A stretch of 37,047 nt of DNA. Source: a virus. The notes beneath the pieces are model-generated. The model saw nothing but the letters and a program-made list of their open reading frames with translations. It was not told the DNA's origin and searched no databases. Of the stretch, positions 18,669 through 26,656 are shown piece by piece (the stretch's first letter is position 1; the number at the start of each line of letters is the position of its first letter). Position numbers and translations under genes: made by a program. The DNA lies in IMG/VR virus record IMGVR_UViG_3300006051_000003, positions 1 through 37,047 of that record; one strand, given 5' to 3'.

Positions 18669-19132
18669 CCCGAATCCTCGCTGGCGTGATCGCCGTCCTA
18701 CTGATCGCCACTCTGTGGCTGTGGGGCAGCAAGAACACCGTCCAGGGGCAACGCGATGCAGCCCTGACTGCGACTGCGGCCATTGGGGCCGAATTGAAGG
18801 CGACCCAGGGCGCCCTCGAAGACGAGCGGCAGTCCGCACAGCGGCTGCAGGCCATCGCCACGAAGTACGAAGGAGACCGGAATGAGATCGAGCGCCAAGC
18901 CGCTTCTGATGTCGCTGCTCTGCGCGACGGCAATCTCCGGCTGCGCCAGCAGTGGCAGGGCTGTCAGTCCCGTTTGCCCGGAGCTGACCCCGCCTCCAGC
19001 CAGCCTGATGCAGACGCCGGCTTACGAGAACAGGGCGCGGTCGATCTTGTTCGATACGCCGCCCAGTGCGACGCCCAAGTCCGCGGACTCCAAGCCGTGA
19101 TCACCGCCGATCGAACTCCTGCCGAGAACTGA
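18665..19132 (+). CDS. Rz: Rz-like i-spanin
   Basis: The 155-residue protein has an N-terminal membrane helix (about 4-21, ILAGVIAVLLIATLWLWG). A long periplasmic coiled coil follows (ATQGALEDERQSAQRLQAIATKYEGDR and on to about residue 100), and the C-terminus has several Cys. This is the layout of an inner-membrane spanin subunit, which acts with Rz1 to fuse inner and outer membranes in the last step of lysis. The Rz1-like gene lies wholly inside it in another frame, a hallmark of the pair. Confidence 0.85.
   Translation: MTRILAGVIAVLLIATLWLWGSKNTVQGQRDAALTATAAIGAELKATQGALEDERQSAQRLQAIATKYEGDRNEIERQAASDVAALRDGNLRLRQQWQGCQSRLPGADPASSQPDADAGLREQGAVDLVRYAAQCDAQVRGLQAVITADRTPAEN
18882..19100 (+). 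CDS. Rz1: Rz1-like o-spanin lipoprotein nested in Rz
   Basis: The 72-residue frame has a lipoprotein signal (KPLLMSLLCATAISGC) with lipobox I18-S-G-C21. A short Pro-rich mature part follows (CPELTPPPASLMQTP), typical of outer-membrane spanin subunits. It is embedded in the coding sequence of Rz (18665-19132) in a different reading frame, as in lambda. It should attach to the outer membrane and pair with Rz through its C-terminus. Confidence 0.85.
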   Translation: MRSSAKPLLMSLLCATAISGCASSGRAVSPVCPELTPPPASLMQTPAYENRARSILFDTPPSATPKSADSKP

Positions 19133-19133
19133 C

Positions 19134-19298
19134 ATGCCGACCTGGTTGCAAGGCCCGCACATCACCATCATCCGCACCCACAACGGTTGGGCGGTCGCGC
19201 CTGCGCCCAATACGCCGATCGAACAGTGCGTCGCCTTCGAGACTTGGGATGCGATGACCTACTGGCTGGGCGCCAACTTCGCGGTTACGCCGGCCTGA
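19134..19298 (+). CDS. Small hypothetical protein before terminase, 54 aa
   Basis: The frame starts one base after the Rz stop and ends 2 bp before the terminase small-subunit ATG. The product is MPTWLQGPHITIIRTHNGWA, then VAPAPNTPIEQCVAFETWDA and MTYWLGANFAVTPA, a compact beta-rich sequence with three further Trp. It fits exactly between two genes and has good codon use. No family is recognised. Confidence 0.6.
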   Translation: MPTWLQGPHITIIRTHNGWAVAPAPNTPIEQCVAFETWDAMTYWLGANFAVTPA

Positions 19299-19300
19299 CC

Positions 19301-19726
19301 ATGACTGGGCGGCCTTCCACCTATAGCGAGGCAACCGCAGACGCCATCTGTGAGCGCCTTGCGATGGGTGAGTCTCTGCGGTCGATCTGCCGGGACGAGT
19401 CGATGCCCGCCATGTCGACGGTGTTCAAGTGGCTGACGCAGCAGGAGGCGTTCGCGGAGCAATACGCGCACGCACGCGAGGAACAGGCTGAGGCGTTGGC
19501 GGATGAGATCGTAGCGATTGCTGACGAGGCTGACGTGGCCGTGAAGCACGAGGGCGAGGAAGTCCGCCTGGCGCTCGATCCGACTGGCGTTGCCCGCAAC
19601 CGTCTGCGCGTCGATGCCCGGAAGTGGGCGGCGTCCAAGTTGAAGCCCAAGAAGTACGGCGACAAGGTGGATCTGAACCACGGCGGCAGGATCGACTCGA
19701 GCATCACGGTCAGCTTCGAAGACTGA
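19301..19726 (+). CDS. Terminase small subunit (Sf6/P22-type)
   Basis: The 141-residue protein begins MTGRPSTYSEATADAICERL. It contains a HTH (GESLRSICRDESMPAMSTVFKWL, about 21-43), then a helical oligomerisation region (FAEQYAHAREEQAEALADEI) and RLRVDARKWAASKLKPKKYGDK. That last block is a common ending in Sf6-like small terminases. It recognises the packaging site and assembles as a ring with TerL. It is coupled to the large-subunit gene by a TGATG overlap. Confidence 0.85.
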   Translation: MTGRPSTYSEATADAICERLAMGESLRSICRDESMPAMSTVFKWLTQQEAFAEQYAHAREEQAEALADEIVAIADEADVAVKHEGEEVRLALDPTGVARNRLRVDARKWAASKLKPKKYGDKVDLNHGGRIDSSITVSFED

Positions 19727-20976
19727 TGGACGCCAAGTTCCCCCGGAAGCTGCAGCCGCTGTTCAAGCCGGCGCGGTACAAGGTGGCGCATGGCGGCCGA
19801 GGCGGGGCGAAGTCGTGGGGGTTTGCCCGGGCGCTGCTGATCCTTGGCGCGCAGAAGCCGCTGCGCATCCTATGCACGCGCGAGGTGCAGCGGTCGATCA
19901 AGGACTCGGTGCACAAGCTGCTGAAGGATCAGATTCAGGCGCTGGGTCTGGGCGCGTTCTACGAGGTGCAGAACTCCGTCATCAAGGGCGCGAACGGGAC
20001 CGAGTTCCTGTTCGCCGGCCTGTCGGACCTGACGGCAGAGTCGATCAAGTCCTACGAGGGCGTCGATATCTGTTGGCCCGAAGAGGCGCAAGCGATCAGC
20101 AAGCGGTCGTGGGACATCCTGATCCCGACGATCCGAAAGCCGGGTTCGGAGATCTGGATCAGCATGAATCCGGAGTTGGACACCGACGAGTCATGGACGC
20201 GGTTCGTGCAGAACCCGCCGCCTGGCTCGGTGGTGATTGAGATCAACTATCAGGACAACCCTTGGTTCCCGGACGTGCTGGAGAAAGAGCGCCAGCACGC
20301 GCAGGCGACCATGACCAAGGTCGACTACGAGAACATTTGGGAAGGGAAGTGCAGGCCGGCGGTGACCGGCGCGATCTACGCCGAGGAAGTAGCCGATCTG
20401 CAGGCGCAAGGCCGCTTCACGGACGTCTCCTACGACCCGGCGATGAAGGTGCACGTGATCTGGGACTTGGGCTGGAACGACAGCATGTCGCTGATCCTCG
20501 TCCAGCGGCACCTGTCGACGCTGCGGGTCATCGAGTACCTGGAAGACAGCCACAAGACGCTGGATTGGTGGTCATCCGAGCTGCGCAAGCGCAATCACAA
20601 CTGGGGCTCGCTCTGGTTGCCGCATGACGGCGCGCATGGCGACTACAAGACCGGCAAGTCGGCGCAGACGCTGCTGCAGGAAATGGGTTGGAGCGTGGAG
20701 ATCACGCCCAGTCAGCCGGTGGAGACTGGTATCCGCAATGCGCGCATGGCGCTGAAGCAGACGCACATCGACAAGACGAAGGCCGCGCGGCTGCTGGAGT
20801 GCCTGAAGCGATACCGCCGCGGTGTTCCGGCTTCCACTGGCGAGCCGGGCAACCCGATCCACGACGAATGGAGCCATGGCGCCGACGCGTTCCGCTATCT
20901 GGCGATCGACGCCGAGCGACTGAGCAATGAAACGTGGGGAACGGCACGAGCCGCGCCGAACCTGCGTGTTGCGTAA
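19726..20976 (+). CDS. terL: Terminase large subunit (PBSX/Terminase_3 type)
   Basis: The 416-residue protein packages DNA. The ATPase has a Walker A-like G24-RGGAKS-30 and Walker B with acidic pair E119-E120 (DICWPEEAQ). The nuclease domain supplies Asp in VIWDLGWND (D247), HDGAHGD (D301) and EWSHGADAFRY (near 393), as in RNase H-fold terminases. Length and order match PBSX-type large subunits, usually headful-packaging enzymes. It follows terS directly and precedes the portal. Confidence 0.92.
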   Translation: MDAKFPRKLQPLFKPARYKVAHGGRGGAKSWGFARALLILGAQKPLRILCTREVQRSIKDSVHKLLKDQIQALGLGAFYEVQNSVIKGANGTEFLFAGLSDLTAESIKSYEGVDICWPEEAQAISKRSWDILIPTIRKPGSEIWISMNPELDTDESWTRFVQNPPPGSVVIEINYQDNPWFPDVLEKERQHAQATMTKVDYENIWEGKCRPAVTGAIYAEEVADLQAQGRFTDVSYDPAMKVHVIWDLGWNDSMSLILVQRHLSTLRVIEYLEDSHKTLDWWSSELRKRNHNWGSLWLPHDGAHGDYKTGKSAQTLLQEMGWSVEITPSQPVETGIRNARMALKQTHIDKTKAARLLECLKRYRRGVPASTGEPGNPIHDEWSHGADAFRYLAIDAERLSNETWGTARAAPNLRVA

Positions 20977-21000
20977 TCACATCCCTGGGAGATCCCCCGC

Positions 21001-21375
21001 ATGACCACGAAGACCCGCACCACCACATCCGCCAGCCTCACCGCTGCCGCCGACAAGGCCGAAGCGCAGGAAGAGAAGATCGAAGCGGCCCGCCAGAAGA
21101 AGGCCGAGAAGCTCGTGGGCGCGCTCGTCCACTTCTACCCGGCGCCGGCCGAGGGCTATAATGCTGAGCGCAGCGCCGAGCTGGAGCAGGAGCGCCGCGA
21201 GTCCGATCCGATCGCCGCGATCATCACCAGCGTCCAGCCGGACGGCGAGGAAGGCCAGACGATCGTCAACCTGCAGGTGTTCGCGCCCGATGGCACGTCG
21301 CCGTCGTTCGGTGTCGATCTGGTCGGCAAGGCCGGTGATGGCGCCGATGGCACCCCGTTCGCGGTCCTGATCTAA
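21001..21375 (+). CDS. Hypothetical protein between terminase and portal
   Basis: The 124-residue protein has a charged helical N-terminus (AAADKAEAQEEKIEAARQKKAEK). A beta-rich C-terminal domain follows (DPIAAIITSVQPDGE, IVNLQVFAPDGTSPSFGVDLV). No family is recognised. It is preceded by GGGAGA and sits in the packaging operon, so a minor virion or packaging accessory role is plausible. Confidence 0.7.
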   Translation: MTTKTRTTTSASLTAAADKAEAQEEKIEAARQKKAEKLVGALVHFYPAPAEGYNAERSAELEQERRESDPIAAIITSVQPDGEEGQTIVNLQVFAPDGTSPSFGVDLVGKAGDGADGTPFAVLI

Positions 21376-21385
21376 GGCTGCCCGC

Positions 21386-23410
21386 ATGGCACAGTCCGAC
21401 GCCGACCTGATCACGCTGATCGACCGAGAGCTGAAGGCCTCGATCGGCGCCGATGACCTGTCGGCGTCGGACCGTGCGCGTGCAATGGAGTTCTACCTGG
21501 GCGAGGCGAAGGGCGATCTTTTGCCGCCCGAGGTCGACGGGCGATCAAAAGTCGTCAGCAAAGACCTGATGGATACGGTGGAGTGGATGATGCCCAGCCT
21601 CATGGGTATGTTCGCTTCAGCCGACGACATCATCCGGTTCGAGCCGGAGAGCCGCGAGGACGAGAAGGGGTGCCAGGACGCGACGTCCTACGTCGGCTAC
21701 CTGATCCACCGCAAGAATGAGGGGTTCACCGTCATCCATGACGCGATCAAGTCGGCGCTGATCCAGCGCGTCGGCGTGATCAAGGTGTTCCCGAACAAGG
21801 CATTCGACATGCGACGCGAGCGGTATCGCGGCGTGACGCAGGCGCAGGTGGAAGACCTGCAGGCCGACTCAGATGCCGAGATCGTGGAGCAGGTCGAGGC
21901 TGAGCCGATTCTCGACCTGGCGACGGGCGCTGTCGTGCCGCTGTTCGACATCGTGCTGCGGCAGCGTATCGAGCGCCTGGAGTTCAAGACCGAGGGCGTC
22001 CCGCCCGAAGAGATCCGGATCGCCAAAGACACGCGACTGATCGCGGATACCCGATTCATCGCGCACCAGCGGCTCGTGTCGCTCAGTGACCTGCGCTCGA
22101 TGGGCTACGACAAGGCCAAGATCGCCGAGCTGTCCAGCGACGACAAGCTGACCAGCGCCGAGCGCGACGCGCGCCACGACTATGACGACAGCGACGGCGG
22201 CGAAGACGCGGCAGACGGCAGCCAGCGCAAGGTCACGCTGGTCGAGGCCTACGCCAAGATCGACGAAGACAAGGACGGTGTGAGCGAGTTCCGGCGCATC
22301 GTAAAGGCCGGCAGCGTCATCTTCGAGAACGAGGTGACCGACGATCACCCGTTCGCGCTGTTCTGCCCGATCCTGATGCCCTACAAGGTCATCGGCCTGT
22401 CCATGTTCGACCTGATCGAGGACATCCAGCGCATCAAGACCGCGCTCACCCGTCAGGTGCTGGACAACGTGTACCTGAGCAATAACCCGATCACGGAATA
22501 CGTTGACGGACAGGTCAACATCGATGACCTGTTGAATCCGTCGCCGGGCGGAACCCGCCGTGTGAAACAGGTCGGCATGACCCGAGAGGTGTCGATTCCA
22601 TTCGTGGCCGGCGCCGGTTTGCAGCTGATCGAGTTCGCCGACCAGGTGCGCGACACCCGTACCGGAGTCACCGAGATGAATTCCGCCCTCAACGCCGAGA
22701 GCCTGGCGAAGGGCAACGTAGGCAGCGAGGGTGTGCAGGCGTTGATGCAGGCCGGTGCGCAGCGCATCGAGCTGGTGGCGCGCGTATTCGCCGAGACCGG
22801 CTTCAAGCGCCTGTACTACCTGATGCTGAAGCTGGTCACGCAGTACCAGGACAAGCCCGCACAGGCGCGGATCAACGGCCGTTGGCTGGAGATCGACCCG
22901 CGCGAGTGGAAGAACCGCTACGACATGACCGTCAGCGTCGGCATCGGCAACGCCGGCCGTCAGCAGCAGATCGCCAATCTCGGCCTGCTGGGTCAGGCGC
23001 AGGAGAAAGTCATGCCGCTGGGCCTCGCCGGTCCGCAGCAGATCTACCAGACGGCCACGCGCCTCGCTGAGGCGATGGGCTACAAGGACAGCGACCAGTT
23101 TTTCACCGCGCCTCAGGAAGGCCAGCCTCAGCCCCAGGGCGAGCAAGACCCGATGGATGCGCAGGCGCAGGCGATCGTCAGCGCCGAGCAGATCAAGGCG
23201 CAGGCAACGCTGCAGAAAGCCCAGATGGACAACGAGGTCAGGCTCATCGTCGAGCGCGAGAAGATCGCCAGTCAGGAGCGCGTCGCCATGTTCGAGGCGC
23301 AGGAGAAGATCAAGCTGGAGCAGGAGAGGCTGCAGGCCGGGATCGTGCGTGAGTCGATGAAGCAGCCGCCTGCGTGGCCTACGCCTCCCTATAGCGGGGC
23401 AACGGCATGA
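21386..23410 (+). CDS. Portal protein (podovirus type)
   Basis: The 674-residue protein starts MAQSDADLITLIDRELK. Near the N-terminus it has EVDGRSKVVSKDLMDTVEWMMPSLMGMFASADDIIRFEP, a conserved block of portal proteins in P22-like and related podophages. The centre includes FALFCPILMPYKVIGLSMFDLIEDIQR, and the C-terminal part is Gln/Glu-rich and helical (about 570-660), as in the barrel region. It forms the dodecameric DNA-entry ring, docks TerL during packaging and later the adaptor. It overlaps the next gene by 4 bp. Confidence 0.9.
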   Translation: MAQSDADLITLIDRELKASIGADDLSASDRARAMEFYLGEAKGDLLPPEVDGRSKVVSKDLMDTVEWMMPSLMGMFASADDIIRFEPESREDEKGCQDATSYVGYLIHRKNEGFTVIHDAIKSALIQRVGVIKVFPNKAFDMRRERYRGVTQAQVEDLQADSDAEIVEQVEAEPILDLATGAVVPLFDIVLRQRIERLEFKTEGVPPEEIRIAKDTRLIADTRFIAHQRLVSLSDLRSMGYDKAKIAELSSDDKLTSAERDARHDYDDSDGGEDAADGSQRKVTLVEAYAKIDEDKDGVSEFRRIVKAGSVIFENEVTDDHPFALFCPILMPYKVIGLSMFDLIEDIQRIKTALTRQVLDNVYLSNNPITEYVDGQVNIDDLLNPSPGGTRRVKQVGMTREVSIPFVAGAGLQLIEFADQVRDTRTGVTEMNSALNAESLAKGNVGSEGVQALMQAGAQRIELVARVFAETGFKRLYYLMLKLVTQYQDKPAQARINGRWLEIDPREWKNRYDMTVSVGIGNAGRQQQIANLGLLGQAQEKVMPLGLAGPQQIYQTATRLAEAMGYKDSDQFFTAPQEGQPQPQGEQDPMDAQAQAIVSAEQIKAQATLQKAQMDNEVRLIVEREKIASQERVAMFEAQEKIKLEQERLQAGIVRESMKQPPAWPTPPYSGATA

Positions 23411-23688
23411 CCCCCGAAATGGAGCTGCGCCGCGGCGAAGAAGCCCGCCTGCTGCTGGAAAACCCGCTGTTCTCGGAAGCATTCGACCAGTTCGAAGCCG
23501 AGATCACCGAGAAGTGGCGCAGCAGCCCGGCACGGGACGAAGAAGGCCGCGAAAAGCTCTGGATGATGCTGCAGGCGGCGAAACGCGCACGCACGCACCT
23601 GGAATCGCTCGTCGAACACGGAAAGATGGCGCAGCACACGCTCGCGCAGCGCGCTAAGGCCGCATTACGGGGCGAACGCCTCGACTGA
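23407..23688 (+). CDS. Hypothetical helical protein after portal
   Basis: The 93-residue protein is predicted to be helical throughout (RRGEEARLLLENPLFSEAFDQFEAEITEKW, then LWMMLQAAKRARTHLESLVEHGKM). Such small proteins commonly lie between the portal and scaffold genes of podophages. Their function is not established. The start overlaps the portal stop (ATGA). Confidence 0.7.
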   Translation: MTPEMELRRGEEARLLLENPLFSEAFDQFEAEITEKWRSSPARDEEGREKLWMMLQAAKRARTHLESLVEHGKMAQHTLAQRAKAALRGERLD

Positions 23689-23756
23689 TCCACCAATTCA
23701 CCGCGGGCTGCCGCACCGGAGTGCTTGCACCAACCGGCAACGTAGCTCGCGCCCCT

Positions 23757-23786
23757 AAAGGCTCGCATTCGCGGGCCTTTTTCTTT
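23757..23786 (+). terminator. Terminator-like hairpin before the scaffold gene
   Basis: A 10-bp stem (23757-23766 with 23771-23780, one G-T pair) with loop ATTC is followed by TTCTTT. It lies in the only sizeable gap (108 bp) of the packaging operon, ten bases before the scaffold start. A ribosome site GGAG follows at once. A partial terminator or processing site that adjusts transcript levels of the capsid genes is likely. Confidence 0.65.
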
Positions 23787-23796
23787 GGAGAAGACC

Positions 23797-24729
23797 ATGA
23801 GCCAGCCGGAAACGGAGCTCGCCAACCAGGGCGAGGGCACCATCGACGACATCGCATCCGGTCTGGACGGCGGTGGCGAAGAGTTGATACAGGAAGGATC
23901 GCCCGACAACGAAGACGACGACATCGACGTTGGCCCGGATGCGGGTGATGACGATGCGCCGGCAGCAGACGACGAGATCGAAATCGACCTCGACGGTAAG
24001 CCCCACAAGGTCAAGCGTTCCGAGCTGCCGAACCTCGTTCGCGGCGGGATGCTGGAAGCCGATTACCGGAAGAAAACGGCCGAGGTGGCCGAGCAGCGTC
24101 GCCAGTACGAGTCGCAGGTGCAGCAGATCGCGCAGGAGCGGCAGAACGCCGCCAGCCAGCTCGACGTGTTCCTGGGGCATCTGCAGCGTGACCTGATCGG
24201 AAACCAGCCCGATCCGAAGCTGATCGACGAAGACCCGCAAGAATTCCTGCGCCAGCAGGCGCACTACCAGCAGCGCGCTCAGCAGTTTCAGCAGGCGCTC
24301 CAGCACCGCCAATCCCTGAGCTCGGCCATGTCGGCCGAAGAGCAGCGGAAGCAGATGGAGACCGTGCAGGCGGAGAACCAGCGTCTGGTCGAGAAGGTGC
24401 CGGAATGGCGCGATGCCGCAGTGCGGACGAAGGAGGTCGGTGAGATCGCCGAGTTCCTGACCGAGCTGGGCTACAGCAAGGACGAGCTCAACGGGCTCGT
24501 CGATCACCGGGCGCTGCTTGTGGCCCGTGATGCGGCTCGCTACCGCCAGTTGCAGGCCGCGAAGGCCAAGAAGACCACCGCCACGCCGCCGGCCCGCACG
24601 CTCCGTGCCGGGCAGCCGACTGGCGGCAACGACAATTCCGCCCGCGTGGCGGCAGCGAGAGAGCGTATGCAGCGCAACCCGGACGACCTGGGCGCGCTGG
24701 CGAGCTTCGCAGCCGAACGCGGCATCTGA
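23797..24729 (+). CDS. Scaffolding protein
   Basis: The 310-residue protein has a very acidic N-terminus (EDDDIDVGPDAGDDDAPAADDE, about 40-62). A conserved IDLDGKPHKVKRSELPNLVRGGM block follows, then a long Gln/Glu/Arg-rich coiled coil (about 90-210) and a basic C-terminus. This is the usual layout of podovirus scaffolds encoded directly before the capsid gene. It guides coat assembly and is lost during maturation. ATG 23797 has GGAG upstream; a TTG four codons earlier is unlikely. Confidence 0.85.
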   Translation: MSQPETELANQGEGTIDDIASGLDGGGEELIQEGSPDNEDDDIDVGPDAGDDDAPAADDEIEIDLDGKPHKVKRSELPNLVRGGMLEADYRKKTAEVAEQRRQYESQVQQIAQERQNAASQLDVFLGHLQRDLIGNQPDPKLIDEDPQEFLRQQAHYQQRAQQFQQALQHRQSLSSAMSAEEQRKQMETVQAENQRLVEKVPEWRDAAVRTKEVGEIAEFLTELGYSKDELNGLVDHRALLVARDAARYRQLQAAKAKKTTATPPARTLRAGQPTGGNDNSARVAAARERMQRNPDDLGALASFAAERGI

Positions 24730-24747
24730 TCCCACAAGGAATCCGAC

Positions 24748-25746
24748 ATGCCCGCCAATACCCTGCTTACCGGTTCGATCGTCCGCGTCGCCGAAGACGT
24801 CGAGGACAAGATCTACAACCACCGCCCCAGCGATGCACCGCTGGTGTCCATGATCGGCCGCCGCAAGGTCAGCTCGACCTACCACGAGTGGATCGCCGAC
24901 ACCTACCGCGCGCCGAATGGCGACAACGCTGCTATCGAAGGCGCTGACGCGTCCTACGCGGCGCAGACGCAGCCCCAGGTCTACGGCAACCGCACGCAGA
25001 TCTTCCAGGACACCGTGTCCGTCTCGAACACCGCCGAAGCGGTCAAGAAGTACGGCCGCGCCTCGGAAATCGCGCGCCTGAAGACCAAGAAGATGGTCGA
25101 GCTGAAGCGCGACATCGAAGCGGCCGTGATCGGCAGTGGCGCAGCGGTCACCGCAACCGGCGCCGTCGCCGGCAAGCTCCGTGGCCTCTACGGCTTCATC
25201 GCGACCAACAACAGCTTGGGTGCTACCGGTGTGGCGCCGAACCCGATCACCAACACGGCTCCGGTGGCCGGCACGCTGCGCCCCTTCACCGAGGCGCTGC
25301 TGCAGACGGTCATCGGCCAGGTCTACGGCAACGGTGGCGATGCCTCCATCCTGCTCGTCAGCCCGAACCACAAGGTGCGCGCGTCCAGCTTCACCGGCAA
25401 CGTGCAGAAGACGAACGAGGTTGGTACGCAGAAGGGCGTCAGCTCGAGCAAGGGCCCGAACGACGTCGTGCTGCAGACCGCGTTCAACTTCTACGGCCAT
25501 GACTTCGGCGTGACCAAGGTCGTGCCGGACCGCGTGATGGGTGCCGGCGGCGCTGGCCTCGTGAACACGGCCTACGTCGTGGATCCGGACAAGCTGGCGC
25601 TCGGCCAGCTGCGTCCGTTCGAGAGCGAGCAGCTGGCGACCACGGGTGATGCCAAGAACTGGCAGATCCGCACCGAAGTGACGCTGATCGTCGACCAGGA
25701 AAGCACCCTGGGCGCCGTCCGCGACCTGACGGTGACTGGCGCGTAA
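24748..25746 (+). CDS. Major capsid protein (SU10/DUF5309 type)
   Basis: The 332-residue protein begins PANTLLTGSIVRVAEDVEDK. It has DAPLVSMIGRRKVSSTYHEWIADTY, then a long central helix (SEIARLKTKKMVELKRDIEAAVIGS, about 105-130), and ends with GDAKNWQIRTEVTLIVDQE. This is the pattern of SU10-type capsid proteins of the HK97 fold. It forms the icosahedral shell. It has a good ribosome site (AGGAA), follows the scaffold gene by 18 bp and precedes a terminator-like hairpin. Confidence 0.9.
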   Translation: MPANTLLTGSIVRVAEDVEDKIYNHRPSDAPLVSMIGRRKVSSTYHEWIADTYRAPNGDNAAIEGADASYAAQTQPQVYGNRTQIFQDTVSVSNTAEAVKKYGRASEIARLKTKKMVELKRDIEAAVIGSGAAVTATGAVAGKLRGLYGFIATNNSLGATGVAPNPITNTAPVAGTLRPFTEALLQTVIGQVYGNGGDASILLVSPNHKVRASSFTGNVQKTNEVGTQKGVSSSKGPNDVVLQTAFNFYGHDFGVTKVVPDRVMGAGGAGLVNTAYVVDPDKLALGQLRPFESEQLATTGDAKNWQIRTEVTLIVDQESTLGAVRDLTVTGA

Positions 25747-25772
25747 TCCACCGCCCGTCAGTGGGCAATTCG

Positions 25773-25804
25773 AGGGGCCGGCTCATGTCGGCCCCTTTCC
25801 TTTT
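25773..25804 (+). terminator. Terminator-like hairpin after the capsid gene
   Basis: AGGGGCCG (25773-25780) pairs with CGGCCCCT (25789-25796), loop of eight bases, followed by TTCCTTTT. It lies in the 68-bp gap between the capsid gene and the next virion gene. With the hairpin at 23757-23786 it brackets the scaffold and capsid genes. Confidence 0.65.
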
Positions 25805-25814
25805 GGGAGGCAGC

Positions 25815-26105
25815 ATGGAACGACGCTGGGAAGATCACGGCGATCACCTCGTCGATATTGCAGAGGTCAGCTTGTCTGCCCTGCAAGACGTGGCCGAGGA
25901 CTGCCGCCTCCTGCGCGAGCTGGGACAGACCGGATCCAAGGACGTGCGCCACTTGGCGCAGATCCCCGCTTTCATCGTCGAGCGTTACATCAACGATGCC
26001 GGAATCGATTTCCGAGAATTCATGACCAACCCGGAACACGCCACGCGGATGCTTAACGATCCTGCGCTGGCTTCGTTCCGAGTTCACCAGGGCCGCGTCG
26101 GATGA
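25815..26105 (+). CDS. Hypothetical head-tail region protein
   Basis: The 96-residue protein starts MERRWEDHGDHLVDIAEVSL (GGGAGG upstream). It is helical, with LRELGQTGSKDVRHLAQIPAFIVERYINDAGIDFREFM and a conserved-looking end (LNDPALASFRVHQGRV). Small proteins like this are frequent between capsid and adaptor genes in podophages. The role is unknown; it could be a capsid accessory. Confidence 0.7.
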   Translation: MERRWEDHGDHLVDIAEVSLSALQDVAEDCRLLRELGQTGSKDVRHLAQIPAFIVERYINDAGIDFREFMTNPEHATRMLNDPALASFRVHQGRVG

Positions 26106-26656
26106 TCAACGACTACGCCAGTTTGCAGACGAGCGTCGCGGGCTGGCTTGCGCGCGCCGACCTGGCCGGGGCTATCCCGGATTTCATCGCGCTGGGAGAG
26201 GCGTGGATCAACCGCGAACTGCGCGTGCGGCAGATGCTGAAAACCGCGACAGGCGACGTGGATCCGGATGGCCGGTTCCTGCTGCCGGACGACTACATCG
26301 AAATGCTCGCGGTGTCCGGTTTCCGGCACGGCCAGATGGTGCCGCTCGACAATCGCTATTTCATCGTCGACGCCGATAGCGTTCGGCTCAGCAACACGAC
26401 AGGCGCCTACGAGTTCAGCTACTGGGCGCGCGTGCCGGCGCTGAATGATGCCGCACCGCAGAACTGGCTGATTGCAGACGAGCCCGGGATCTACCTGTAC
26501 TCCGCGCTGGTCGAAGCATCGCCCTACATCCAGGACGACGCCCGGACGGCCATCTGGGGCACCAAGCTCAACGAAATCTTGGTGCGGCTCAATGCCCAGG
26601 ACGTGGGTGCGCGCTACGGCACTGCGCGGATGCGGCCGGCAGGCAAGGCGCCCTGA
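26102..26656 (+). CDS. Head-tail adaptor protein (SU10 adaptor-like)
   Basis: The 184-residue protein (MINDYASLQTSVAGWLARADL) has IPDFIALGEAWINRELRVRQM and RFLLPDDYIEMLAVSGF, then a C-terminal helix with EASPYIQDDARTAIWGTKLNEIL. This order is typical of the podovirus adaptor that attaches beneath the portal after packaging (comparable to P22 gp4 in position). It overlaps its neighbours by 4 and 1 bp. Confidence 0.8.
   Translation: MINDYASLQTSVAGWLARADLAGAIPDFIALGEAWINRELRVRQMLKTATGDVDPDGRFLLPDDYIEMLAVSGFRHGQMVPLDNRYFIVDADSVRLSNTTGAYEFSYWARVPALNDAAPQNWLIADEPGIYLYSALVEASPYIQDDARTAIWGTKLNEILVRLNAQDVGARYGTARMRPAGKAP

Noticed and set aside
21869-23482. Leftward open frame of 537 codons opposite the portal gene
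   Set aside because: It is fully antisense to the portal protein and has no recognisable domain or start signal.
23755-25500. Leftward open frame of 581 codons opposite scaffold and capsid genes
   Set aside because: It is antisense to the scaffold and the clear SU10-type capsid protein; its Val/Leu/His-rich sequence is the typical complement of GC-rich coding DNA.
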